A stretch of DNA of 27,260 nt, taken from CAYJII01 sp964370225 (GTDB taxonomy: Bacteria; Bacillota; Clostridia; Oscillospirales; Ruminococcaceae). The translations under genes were made by a program, and so were the position numbers. Position 1 is the first letter of the stretch. Every line of letters starts with the position of its first letter. Below are positions 15,035-23,032 of this stretch, piece after piece. Where the stretch lies: assembly GCA_964370225.1 (NCBI GenBank), contig CAYJII010000035.1, forward strand, positions 1 to 27,260, written 5' to 3'. The notes below the pieces were generated by a model. That model was not told the origin of the DNA, searched no databases, and saw nothing but the letters and a program-made list of their open reading frames with translations.

Positions 15035-17617
15035 TTGAAACGGCTAACTATAGGCATTTTAGCGCATGTAGACTCCGGAAAAACCACTCTCTCAGAGAGC
15101 TTGTTATTTAAAACAGGTCAAATCCGTAAACTCGGGAGAGTAGATAACAGGGATACATTTTTAGATACACATTTCCTTGAAAAAGACAGAGGGATTACGA
15201 TTTTTTCCAAGCAAGCAAACTTTGATGTTAACAATACTCAGTTTACACTGCTTGATACTCCTGGCCATGTGGATTTTTCCACTGAAACCGAACGCTCGCT
15301 ACAAGTTTTAGATTATGCGATTCTTGTAATAAGTAGCACTTCGGGTGTTCAAAGCCACACGCAAACGCTTTGGAAGCTACTGGAGCGCTACCGTATTCCC
15401 ACATTTATCTTCATTAACAAAATGGATTTATCAGGTGCTGACTTTCAGTTTGTGCTAAGCGATTTAAAAAGTCGTCTTAGTAGCGAATGTATTGATTTTA
15501 GTGAAAACATCGGTTTTGACTCTTTTTGTGAAGAAGTGGCGATGTGTGATGAAGTTTTGATGGAAGAATATTTGCACGAAAGTAGTTTTAATGACAAAAG
15601 CATTGCAAAAGCAATCGCTAATCGAAAGCTTTTCCCTTGTTATTTTGGCTCTGCTTTAAAGCTTGACGGTATAGATGAACTATTAAATGCAATTGACAAG
15701 TACACAGTAGAAAAAAAATATAAGGATAATTTTAGTGCCAAAGTATTTAAAATTACTAAGGACGAGCTTGGCAATAGACTCACGCATTTAAAAATTACAG
15801 GCGGTACACTTAAAGTAAAATCTGAGATTAACTACAGTGTTAATGACAAAGAGTACAACGATAAAATAAATCAGGTTAGAATATATTCAGGTGCCAAGCA
15901 TAAACTCATCGACGTAGCACTTTCTGGGCAAATTTGTGCAGTAACTGGGCTAACCGCCACTTATCCTGGGCAAGGCTTGGGAGAAGAAGTTGGCTTTATG
16001 CCTCCAATGCTACAATCAGTTATCAACTACAAGATGAGTGTGCTAGGTGACGAAAACATCGCAAAAGTGTTGTCTGACCTTAAAATTTTGCAAGAAGAAG
16101 ATCCTGAACTTCACGTAATTTGGAATGAACGTTTAAGTGAAATCCACGTACGCCTCATGGGGCAAGTACAAATGGAAATTTTAAAAGGGATAATTAGCAG
16201 CAGATTTGGATATGAAGTAGAATTTGATAGCGGCAGTATCTTGTATAAAGAGAGCATCACCTCTACCACTGAGGGTGTTGGGCATTTTGAGCCACTTAGA
16301 CATTACTCCGAGGTGCATTTACTTTTATCCCCAAACAAAGCTGGTGTGGGAATTACTGTCACAGATGATTGCAGTGATGACACCGTCAGCAAAAGTTTAA
16401 GGCGCGCCATAATCGGGCATATTAACGAAAAGATACATATCGGTGTTTTAACAGGCTCCCCTATCACCGATATTAACATAAGTCTAGTCGCCGCTCGCTC
16501 ACACGAAAAGCACACATCAGGCGGTGATTTTAGAGAAGCGACATATCGTGCTATCCGCAGTGGGCTAGCTATGGCAGACAGTGTTTTGCTCGAGCCTTAC
16601 TATGAGTTTAAGATTGATGTTCCCACCGAACATGTGGGGCGAGTTATGTTTGACTTAGGACAAATGCATGCTGATTTTTCACCGCCGGATACAAGCGATA
16701 ATTCTGCTGTAATAACTGGTATTGCACCAGTTTACACTATGCGAGATTACAGCATAAAGTTATCAGGCTATACGCAGGGGCAAGGTGGGATGGTAACATT
16801 TTTTTGCGGATATTTCCCCTGCCATAATTCTGCGCAAGTGATAGAGGAAATAGCATACGACTTCGAAAATGATTTGGAAAACACTGCCGATTCAGTTTTT
16901 TGTTCACATGGGACTAGCTTTATAGTTAAGTGGCATAAAATTAGTGAGTATATGCATATCGACACTGGATTGACTGAAAAGAAAGTCACAACAGATTATA
17001 TAGATAGCACACCAACATATAAGGTGAAAACTAGCGCTCCAAAAGATAGTTTAGAAGCAGAAAAAGAGCTTCTGCAAATTTTTGAGCGCACATATGGCGA
17101 GGTGCGTCGCAGTAACGAAAGCGCATTTGGACAAGAGCGCAAAAAAGTGCAAAAACTAGCACCGTTAAAGCCACAAAAAGTGATATCAGGTCCAGAGTTT
17201 TTGTTAATCGATGGTTATAACATAATCTTTGCGTGGGAAGAATTACACGAGCTTGCACGAGATAATATTGAAGCCGCACGCAACAAGCTAATTGATATGC
17301 TAGATAATTATCAGGGATATCGAAAATGTGAGATTATCATAGTTTTTGATGCCTACAAAGTAAAAGGTAATGTCGGAGAAGTTGAGAAGGTCAACAATTT
17401 AAGTGTAGTGTATACAAAGGAAGCTGAGACTGCTGATATGTATATAGAAAAAGTTACGCACAAACTCTCAAAACAGCATAGAGTTAGAGTAGCTACATCG
17501 GATTATATGGAACAACTCATTATACTGGGGCACGGAGCTTTTCGTGTTTCTGCCTCCGCATTTTATGAGGAAGTAAAAGAGATAGAAAAACAAATTAGAG
17601 AAATTATTAATGGCTAG
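15035..17617 (+). CDS. TetM-like ribosomal GTPase fused to YacP/Rae1-type NYN nuclease
   Basis: This 860-residue protein joins two complete modules. Residues 1 to about 655 form a translational GTPase of the TetM/EF-G type: G1 AHVDSGKT (10-17), switch I RGIT (52-55), G3 DTPGH (74-78) with the catalytic His78, G4 NKMD (128-131), G5 GSAL (205-208), then EF-G-like domains II-V. A charged helical linker (about 660-718) leads to an NYN/PIN-like domain (721-855). That domain has LLIDGYN (Asp726), VFDAY (Asp772), ETAD (Asp801) and TSDY (Asp823), the acidic set of YacP/Rae1 nucleases. Rae1 of Bacillus subtilis cuts mRNA in the ribosomal A site, and TetM-type factors bind the same site. This is therefore probably a ribosome-targeted GTPase-nuclease. 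The domain IV loop that displaces tetracycline in TetM differs here. The start is TTG with TAGGAGTT upstream. It is in an operon with prfB. Confidence 0.88.
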   Translation: MKRLTIGILAHVDSGKTTLSESLLFKTGQIRKLGRVDNRDTFLDTHFLEKDRGITIFSKQANFDVNNTQFTLLDTPGHVDFSTETERSLQVLDYAILVISSTSGVQSHTQTLWKLLERYRIPTFIFINKMDLSGADFQFVLSDLKSRLSSECIDFSENIGFDSFCEEVAMCDEVLMEEYLHESSFNDKSIAKAIANRKLFPCYFGSALKLDGIDELLNAIDKYTVEKKYKDNFSAKVFKITKDELGNRLTHLKITGGTLKVKSEINYSVNDKEYNDKINQVRIYSGAKHKLIDVALSGQICAVTGLTATYPGQGLGEEVGFMPPMLQSVINYKMSVLGDENIAKVLSDLKILQEEDPELHVIWNERLSEIHVRLMGQVQMEILKGIISSRFGYEVEFDSGSILYKESITSTTEGVGHFEPLRHYSEVHLLLSPNKAGVGITVTDDCSDDTVSKSLRRAIIGHINEKIHIGVLTGSPITDINISLVAARSHEKHTSGGDFREATYRAIRSGLAMADSVLLEPYYEFKIDVPTEHVGRVMFDLGQMHADFSPPDTSDNSAVITGIAPVYTMRDYSIKLSGYTQGQGGMVTFFCGYFPCHNSAQVIEEIAYDFENDLENTADSVFCSHGTSFIVKWHKISEYMHIDTGLTEKKVTTDYIDSTPTYKVKTSAPKDSLEAEKELLQIFERTYGEVRRSNESAFGQERKKVQKLAPLKPQKVISGPEFLLIDGYNIIFAWEELHELARDNIEAARNKLIDMLDNYQGYRKCEIIIVFDAYKVKGNVGEVEKVNNLSVVYTKEAETADMYIEKVTHKLSKQHRVRVATSDYMEQLIILGHGAFRVSASAFYEEVKEIEKQIREIING

Positions 17618-17633
17618 ATAAATGGAGGTAATG

Positions 17634-18485
17634 ATGACAGGAAAAGTTATTACAATTGTTGGAGTTGGGTTGCTCGGTGGAAGTTATGCTATGGGGCTAA
17701 GTAAGGCAGGAAATACTGTTTATGGGATTGATGTCAATGAAGATAGCATTGACTTTGCTATAAAAAACAACTATATTAAAGATGGTGCAGTAAAAAATTA
17801 TGCTCACTTTTTAAATGAGAGCGACATAATAGTTATATGCACCTACCCCACTACTTTAATCACTTGGCTTGAAGAGAATATTCACGAGATTAATCAAAAC
17901 GCTATAATCACTGACGTTTGCGGTGTCAAGCGCAATATAGTTAAGAAAGCTCAAAAAATATGTTTACCTCACTCGGTTGAGTATTACTCCAGCCATCCTA
18001 TGCGCGGCAAGGAAGTTTCTGGTGTGGAAAATGCAGATTCTGCGATTTTTAAAAATGCTAACTTCATTTTAACTCCATCAGAAGAAAACACGGAAAATGC
18101 AGAAAAAATAATTGTGGACATGGCAAAAACTCTTGGGTTCACAACTATCTGTACCTTGTCACCTTACGAACATGACTTAATGATAGGATATCTAAGTCAG
18201 CTCACACATGCAATCGCAGTGAGCCTTATGACAGCAAACGAAAGCCCAAATCTGGTGGATTATTCAGGTGACAGCTTTAGAGACCTCACTCGTATAGCTA
18301 AAATAGAGGAAAATTTGTGGAGTGAGCTTTTTATCGCAAACAAAGATTTACTCTGTGATGAAATAGATGTGTTCACGCAAAATTTGCAACGATTAAAAGG
18401 TTACATTAAAAATGAAGATGCAGACAATATGAAAGAAATGTTTAAGCTTTCAACGAAACGCCGTAAACTTTTTGATATAAAGTAA
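17634..18485 (+). CDS. tyrA: Prephenate dehydrogenase
   Basis: This 283-residue NAD(P)-dependent enzyme of tyrosine synthesis oxidatively decarboxylates prephenate to 4-hydroxyphenylpyruvate. The N-terminal Rossmann fold starts with GVGLLGGS (10-17) and an acidic GIDVN at the end of strand 2, favouring NAD. The family hallmark SSHPMRGKEVSGVENAD follows, with the catalytic-site His. The helical C-terminal domain has SQLTHAIAVSLM and SFRDLTRIA, typical of TyrA. No chorismate mutase or ACT domain is fused. Three ATG codons lie close together; 17634 is chosen because GGAGG ends 5 bases before it, whereas the others overlap or touch the ribosome site. It lies 16 bases after the GTPase-NYN gene and 31 before prfB, apart from other aromatic amino acid genes. 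Confidence 0.9.
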   Translation: MTGKVITIVGVGLLGGSYAMGLSKAGNTVYGIDVNEDSIDFAIKNNYIKDGAVKNYAHFLNESDIIVICTYPTTLITWLEENIHEINQNAIITDVCGVKRNIVKKAQKICLPHSVEYYSSHPMRGKEVSGVENADSAIFKNANFILTPSEENTENAEKIIVDMAKTLGFTTICTLSPYEHDLMIGYLSQLTHAIAVSLMTANESPNLVDYSGDSFRDLTRIAKIEENLWSELFIANKDLLCDEIDVFTQNLQRLKGYIKNEDADNMKEMFKLSTKRRKLFDIK

Positions 18486-18516
18486 AGTTCGGCTTATAGA
18501 TATTAGGAGAATTATT

Positions 18517-19629
18517 ATGTTGGAATATGATGAAATAAGACTTGCGCTCGCAGATTACACCGATAAACTAAACGATTTGAGTCAAGCGCTTAATATAAAA
18601 AACTTAACAGACGAGATTGCTACCTTAGAAGAGCAATCAGCAGAACCTGATTTTTGGAACGACATGGAGAATTCGCAAAAAGTGCTCCAAAAAATCAGCC
18701 AGAACAAAGCTACTATCGAAAAATTCGATAAAATCGCCTCGCTATACGAAGACACCCTAGTGCTCATAGACATGGCGATTGAAGAAAATGATGACGGACT
18801 TTTCGAGGAAATAAAAACTAATTATGACGCTTTTTGCAAAGATTTTGAAGCGCAAAAGTTAGCTACGCTACTTAAAGGCGAATATGATGCAAATAATGCC
18901 ATCATTACCTTCCACTCGGGTGCTGGCGGTACTGAAGCACAGGACTGGGTAGAAATGTTATACCGCATGTACACAAGGTGGAGCGAACGTCATGGGTTTA
19001 AATACAAAATTCTTGATTACCTCGATGGTGACGAAGCTGGTATAAAAAGTGCTTCTATATTAATAGAAGGGCTAAATGCATATGGGTATTTGCGTTCAGA
19101 AAGCGGTGTGCACCGACTCGTGCGCATCTCTCCTTTCGACTCCTCTGGTCGCAGACATACATCTTTTGCATCGCTAGAAGTTATGCCAGAAATTGATAAC
19201 GATACCGCAGTTGAGATTGCGGATGAAGATTTACGCATCGACACTTATAGAGCGGGTGGCGCAGGTGGACAACATGTTAATAAAACAGACTCTGCTGTAC
19301 GCATAACACATCTGCCCACAGGAATAGTTGTTGCATGCCAAAATGAGCGCAGTCAACATCAAAACAAAGATATGGCTATGAAGATGCTAAAATCTAAACT
19401 AATCGAAATTAAAGAAAGAGAGCATCTTGATAAAATTGAAGACATTAAAGGCGACCAGAAAGAAATTGCATGGGGCTCACAAATTCGCTCGTATGTATTC
19501 ATGCCATATACATTAGTTAAGGATCACAGGACTTCCTTTGAAGTAGGAAATGTAAATGGCGTCATGGATGGCGATTTAGATGGGCTTATTAACGCGTATC
19601 TTAAAGCTAAGAGCCTAAACGAAATCTAA
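18517..19629 (+). CDS. prfB: Peptide chain release factor 2, without programmed frameshift
   Basis: This 370-residue class I release factor recognises UAA and UGA and triggers peptide release. The SPF tripeptide (205-207) identifies RF2 rather than RF1, and GGQ (250-252) within GGAGGQHVNKTDSAVR is the catalytic motif. The N-terminal helical domain and the codon-recognition domain are complete. Most bacterial prfB genes contain an in-frame UGA at codon 26 read by +1 frameshift after a CUU codon. Here codon 25 is still CTT, but codon 26 is AAT and the frame is continuous, with no internal Shine-Dalgarno before it. AGGAGAATT precedes the ATG. It is the last gene of the five-gene operon. Confidence 0.96.
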   Translation: MLEYDEIRLALADYTDKLNDLSQALNIKNLTDEIATLEEQSAEPDFWNDMENSQKVLQKISQNKATIEKFDKIASLYEDTLVLIDMAIEENDDGLFEEIKTNYDAFCKDFEAQKLATLLKGEYDANNAIITFHSGAGGTEAQDWVEMLYRMYTRWSERHGFKYKILDYLDGDEAGIKSASILIEGLNAYGYLRSESGVHRLVRISPFDSSGRRHTSFASLEVMPEIDNDTAVEIADEDLRIDTYRAGGAGGQHVNKTDSAVRITHLPTGIVVACQNERSQHQNKDMAMKMLKSKLIEIKEREHLDKIEDIKGDQKEIAWGSQIRSYVFMPYTLVKDHRTSFEVGNVNGVMDGDLDGLINAYLKAKSLNEI

Positions 19630-19665
19630 ATTTTCTTCTCAATATGAAAAGCTTTTGCACATTAA

Positions 19666-19728
19666 TAGCAACTTAAGTAGTACCGGGTTTGTATCTAAAA
19701 AATGCGAACTTGGTACTACTTACTGCTA
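19666..19728 (+). repeat. Large inverted repeat after prfB
   Basis: Arms 19675-19689 and 19707-19721 pair over 15 positions with two G-T pairs. An outer 5-bp stem (19666-19670 with 19724-19728) extends it past small bulges. The 17-base loop is A-rich. No T-tract follows, so it is a poor intrinsic terminator, though it is the only strong structure at the operon end. It could be an mRNA 3' stabiliser or a small structured RNA. Confidence 0.5.
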
Positions 19729-19763
19729 ACTATGAATAAAATGTAAATTTTATGAATTAGATG

Positions 19764-19792
19764 TTGACTATTGTTATTTATTACTATAGAAT
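19764..19792 (+). promoter_or_regulatory. Candidate promoter for MATE gene
   Basis: TTGACT (19764-19769) and TAGAAT (19787-19792) are 17 bases apart. It lies about 65 bases before the start codon, after the prfB hairpin. Confidence 0.45.
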
Positions 19793-19856
19793 GAACTAGC
19801 ATTCATAATTAACGAATATTTATGCAATAATTTACGAATAAACGAGGATAATATAC

Positions 19857-21245
19857 ATGAGAAAATATATCGGAGACAAACAATTTTATAAATCGATGCT
19901 CATTGTTGTACTGCCAATAATAATACAAAATGTCATCACAAACTTTGTAGCACTGCTTGATAATTTGATGGTAGGACAAGTAGGAACTGAGGAAATGTCA
20001 GGGGTTGCAATTGCCAACCAGCTGATATTTATTTTTTATCTTTCCATATTTGGAATAATGGCAGGAGCTGGAATTTTCGGCGCACAATTTTTTGGCAAAG
20101 GCGATTATGAGGGTGTAAAAAACACCTTCAGGCTGAAACTTTATGCAGGCATTTTTATAACATTAGTTGGCATAATAATTTTTTCTGTGTTCAAAGAAGA
20201 TTTAGTTGGCTTATATCTTACCGGTTCTGCTAGTGGTATCGATGTTGAGAAAACTCTACAGTTTGGTACTGATTACATAAGCATTATGTTAATCGGCTTA
20301 ATACCTTTCACAATGATACAAATATATGCAGGCACACTACGTGAGTCAGGTGAAACAATCCTCCCTATGAAAGCTGGTATTGTCGCTGTTATCGTTAACA
20401 CAGTGCTAAACTACTTGCTAATTTTCGGTAGCTTTGGCTTCCCAGAACTTGGTGCAATCGGTGCTGCAATCGCTACAGTAGTCGCAAGATTTGTTGAGTT
20501 TTCTATTGTATTCATTACAGTTAACCTCAAAAAAGACAAATATTTCTATTTTGTTGGAGTTTACAAAAAGCTGAAAGTTCCTATGCACTTAGTTAAAACA
20601 ATTGCAATTAAAGGTGCACCACTATTTGTTAATGAAACTTGCTGGTCCATCGCTATATCCACTTTAATGGGTATTTACTCAATGCGCGGTGTCGAGGTAG
20701 TTACTGCATTTAATATTTCAAATACTATTATAAACTTATGTAATGTTGGATTTTTATCAATGGGGAACGCAATTGCCATAATCATCGGTCAACTTTTAGG
20801 GGCAAACGAAAATGAACAAGCTAAAGACAGCATGAGAAAAATAACTTTCACATCTGTTGCTGCTAGTTCCGCTATAGCGCTAATTCTAGTAGTTTTAGCC
20901 CCCATTATCCCTCAATTTTATAATACAACTGATGACATAAAAAATCTTGCTACTCAATTTTTGTGGGTGTGCGCAGCGCATATGCCAATAAATGCATTTG
21001 CTTCTTGTTGCTATTTCACATTGCGCTCTGGAGGCAGAACAATCATAACAATACTTTTCGATTCAGTTTCACTTTGGGCAATCAGTATACCAGTTGCAAC
21101 TTTTCTCGTAACTTCCACATCAATACCAATAGTTTTCGTCTATTTTATAGTACAGTACTGTGATTTGATTAAGTCTACTTTTGGAGCTATACTAGTAAAA
21201 AAAGGTGTATGGATTCGTAATATTGTTAATGGTATGGGGAGTTAA
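19857..21245 (+). CDS. MATE-family multidrug/metabolite efflux transporter
   Basis: This 462-residue membrane protein has about twelve predicted helices and belongs to the MATE family (NorM/DinF type), which exports cationic drugs or metabolites in exchange for Na+ or H+. The N-terminal half contains VLPIIIQNVITNFVALLDNLMVGQVG, the usual first-helix signature with the D-N-x-M-V-G motif. It continues with GAGIFGAQFFGKGD and the internal repeat region around GAPLFVNETCWS and MGNAIAIIIGQLLGA. Length is normal. The ATG follows a modest GAGG at about 8 bases. The following P-loop kinase gene starts 16 bases after its stop, so they are likely co-transcribed. Substrate unknown. Confidence 0.92.
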   Translation: MRKYIGDKQFYKSMLIVVLPIIIQNVITNFVALLDNLMVGQVGTEEMSGVAIANQLIFIFYLSIFGIMAGAGIFGAQFFGKGDYEGVKNTFRLKLYAGIFITLVGIIIFSVFKEDLVGLYLTGSASGIDVEKTLQFGTDYISIMLIGLIPFTMIQIYAGTLRESGETILPMKAGIVAVIVNTVLNYLLIFGSFGFPELGAIGAAIATVVARFVEFSIVFITVNLKKDKYFYFVGVYKKLKVPMHLVKTIAIKGAPLFVNETCWSIAISTLMGIYSMRGVEVVTAFNISNTIINLCNVGFLSMGNAIAIIIGQLLGANENEQAKDSMRKITFTSVAASSAIALILVVLAPIIPQFYNTTDDIKNLATQFLWVCAAHMPINAFASCCYFTLRSGGRTIITILFDSVSLWAISIPVATFLVTSTSIPIVFVYFIVQYCDLIKSTFGAILVKKGVWIRNIVNGMGS

Positions 21246-21261
21246 TTTAAGGGGAATTATT

Positions 21262-21843
21262 ATGTTTGAAAATATAATCAATACTATAAAAGCATTAAAG
21301 TTACAAAACCCTAATTCTTCGATTATTATTGCAATTGACGGCGGCGGTGGCAGTGGTAAAACCACACTTGCTAGTATGATTTCAGCAGAGTTTACTGGCT
21401 CGTCTATAGTTCATATGGACGATTTTTATAAGCTTAAAAAATCGAGGGATATATCTGATTTATCAAAAGCGCCATGTGGATATGAGTATGATATTGACAG
21501 ATTAATCGCAAATGTCATTAACCCACTGCTATCAAACAAAAAATCTATTTATCAAATATATAATTGGAATACTGATTCCTTAGACAATAAAGTTGAGATT
21601 GAGCCTAATAATATATTAATAATCGAAGGATGTTACTCTTTAATAATTCAGTTGAGAGAGTATTACAATCTTAAGATTTTTGTCGAAACCGACAGAGATG
21701 TCAGGTTGAAACGTGGACTTATTCGAGATGGCGAAGCTGCATTAGAATTTTGGAATAATTGGATGCAGGGCGAAGATAAATACTTTAATGATCAGCATGT
21801 AAAGGATATTGCTGACTTTGTATTTAACGGTAACGGGGTATAA
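21262..21843 (+). CDS. Uridine kinase-like P-loop phosphotransferase
   Basis: This 193-residue cytoplasmic NTP-binding protein is of the uridine kinase/phosphoribulokinase group. The Walker A motif is DGGGGSGKTT (26-35). HMDDFYK gives the catalytic Asp and substrate-binding strand, IIEGCYSL is the Walker B-like strand, and FVETDRDVRLKRGLIRDG is the lid region with arginines. The C-terminal W-x-x-W-M-x-x-E-D-K-Y-F pattern is common in the small 'uridine kinase-like' proteins of Bacillota, which are not proven uridine kinases. The start at 21262 is supported by AAGGGG; the open frame extends upstream into the MATE gene but without a ribosome site. The substrate is unclear and could be a nucleoside, pantothenate-like or other small molecule. 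Confidence 0.75.
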   Translation: MFENIINTIKALKLQNPNSSIIIAIDGGGGSGKTTLASMISAEFTGSSIVHMDDFYKLKKSRDISDLSKAPCGYEYDIDRLIANVINPLLSNKKSIYQIYNWNTDSLDNKVEIEPNNILIIEGCYSLIIQLREYYNLKIFVETDRDVRLKRGLIRDGEAALEFWNNWMQGEDKYFNDQHVKDIADFVFNGNGV

Positions 21844-21924
21844 AACCCTCCTATATCTGTGGTAATAATTTATAATAATTAGATAAGAATAAAATCTAAA
21901 ATATGCAAATAAAGGTGATGGACG

Positions 21925-22908
21925 ATGGTAAAAACTATTTTATCTGAAATTGATGTAACTGAAGTGTTTTCAAACTATAATTTTAATAAACCTAAACTAA
22001 TTTATCCAATTGAAGCTGGAGCAGTTCAATCAAATTATATGTGCGAATTCGATTCTTTTAAAGCAGTATTAAGAATTTATGAAAACCGAACATTTGAAGA
22101 AATATCCTATGAGATAGACATATTAAACCAGCTTAAAGTTAAAAATTATCCTTGCCCTTATCCTTACGAGATAAAAAATAATGACTATATAGGCAAATTG
22201 AGAGATAAGCACTTTGTTTTGTATAAGTTCATAGAAGGCGAGCACATAATAACTCCGACAGAACAACAAAAAGTCCAGTTGGTTGAAGAAGTGGCAAAGT
22301 TTAATATCGCCGCTAAAAATATGCGCTCTGAATATGAGAAATATAGACTAAACTATAATACCGACTTTTGTATACGCTTAGCAAAAGGAATCTCAGAAAA
22401 AATCAATACGCCTAATAGCAACGAAAAATATAGTTGGTATTTAAAAGAAATCGATAAACTTATATTGCCCGATGAAATGAGCTTCGGAGTCTGCCATTGT
22501 GATTTTCATTTTACAAATATAATGTTTAAAGATGGTGTCGTGAATGGCTTAATTGACTTTGACGACTGTAACTATACATATTCCATTTTTGATTTAGTAC
22601 TGCTTTTAGATCCATTTGAATATAATGATTTTAATTGGGATAATTGGCATGAATTTAATATAGATACTATTAAATTTGATTTTACTAAACCTAAAGAAAT
22701 TTTAAAGCATTATATGAAAATTAACCCTTTAATAAACATTGATCTTGCGCATATTTATGATGTTCTAAAATTAACTGTTTTAATTGACTGTCTTTGGTAT
22801 TTTGAAAGAGGAGACGTTAAAGCATTTTATGAGAGGGCGAAAATAGAATACTTAAATAAAATTGGAAGAGATAATTTTTGTGTAGAGCTTGATATTCAAA
22901 CTCAGTAA
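21925..22908 (+). CDS. APH/choline kinase-fold small-molecule kinase
   Basis: This 327-residue protein has the aminoglycoside phosphotransferase/choline kinase/homoserine kinase II fold. AVLRIYENR (47-55) would contain the ATP-binding residue on strand 3. The Brenner-type catalytic loop H191-C-D193-F-H-F-T-N198 carries the catalytic Asp and Asn, and LIDFDD (209-214) supplies the metal-binding Asp. Overall spacing fits the family, which phosphorylates hydroxyl groups of choline, homoserine, sugars or aminoglycosides. Nothing specific marks it as an antibiotic resistance enzyme. AAAGGTGATG lies upstream of the ATG. It follows a P-loop kinase and MATE exporter after an 81-base gap with no clear terminator, so it may share their transcript. 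A strong terminator follows. Confidence 0.75.
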   Translation: MVKTILSEIDVTEVFSNYNFNKPKLIYPIEAGAVQSNYMCEFDSFKAVLRIYENRTFEEISYEIDILNQLKVKNYPCPYPYEIKNNDYIGKLRDKHFVLYKFIEGEHIITPTEQQKVQLVEEVAKFNIAAKNMRSEYEKYRLNYNTDFCIRLAKGISEKINTPNSNEKYSWYLKEIDKLILPDEMSFGVCHCDFHFTNIMFKDGVVNGLIDFDDCNYTYSIFDLVLLLDPFEYNDFNWDNWHEFNIDTIKFDFTKPKEILKHYMKINPLINIDLAHIYDVLKLTVLIDCLWYFERGDVKAFYERAKIEYLNKIGRDNFCVELDIQTQ

Positions 22909-22940
22909 CACACTACTAATCCCACATATATTGTAACAAA

Positions 22941-22983
22941 AGACCTGCTGACAAATTTAAATTTGTCAGCAGGTCTAATTTTT
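22941..22983. terminator. Bidirectional intrinsic terminator
   Basis: A perfect 36-base palindrome (22941-22958 with 22959-22976) folds into a stem of about 16 bp with GC-rich base. It is followed by a T-rich tract on the plus strand and by TCTTTT on the minus strand. It ends the APH-like gene and yfhO, which converge here. Confidence 0.85.
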
Positions 22984-22991
22984 ATATCGGC

Positions 22992-23011
22992 TGTGCTTTA
23001 TTTAAAGCACA
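22992..23011. repeat. Small 8-bp hairpin next to the terminator
   Basis: TGTGCTTT (22992-22999) pairs with AAAGCACA (23004-23011) around a 4-base loop, just downstream of the yfhO stop on the minus strand. It may assist termination or protect the 3' end; no T-run follows directly. Confidence 0.45.
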
Positions 23012-23032
23012 TAGATACTATTTTTCTTTATT

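Noticed and set aside
15035..16999. Tetracycline resistance determinant
   Set aside because: Overall similarity to TetM is clear, but the drug-site loop differs, the protein carries an extra nuclease domain and it is embedded in a housekeeping operon with no mobile-element signs.
21835..21849. Terminator after the P-loop kinase gene
   Set aside because: Only about five pairs around the stop codon and no T-tract; too weak to call.
21925..22908. Aminoglycoside resistance phosphotransferase
   Set aside because: Only the general APH/choline kinase fold is visible; no feature is specific to aminoglycoside substrates.
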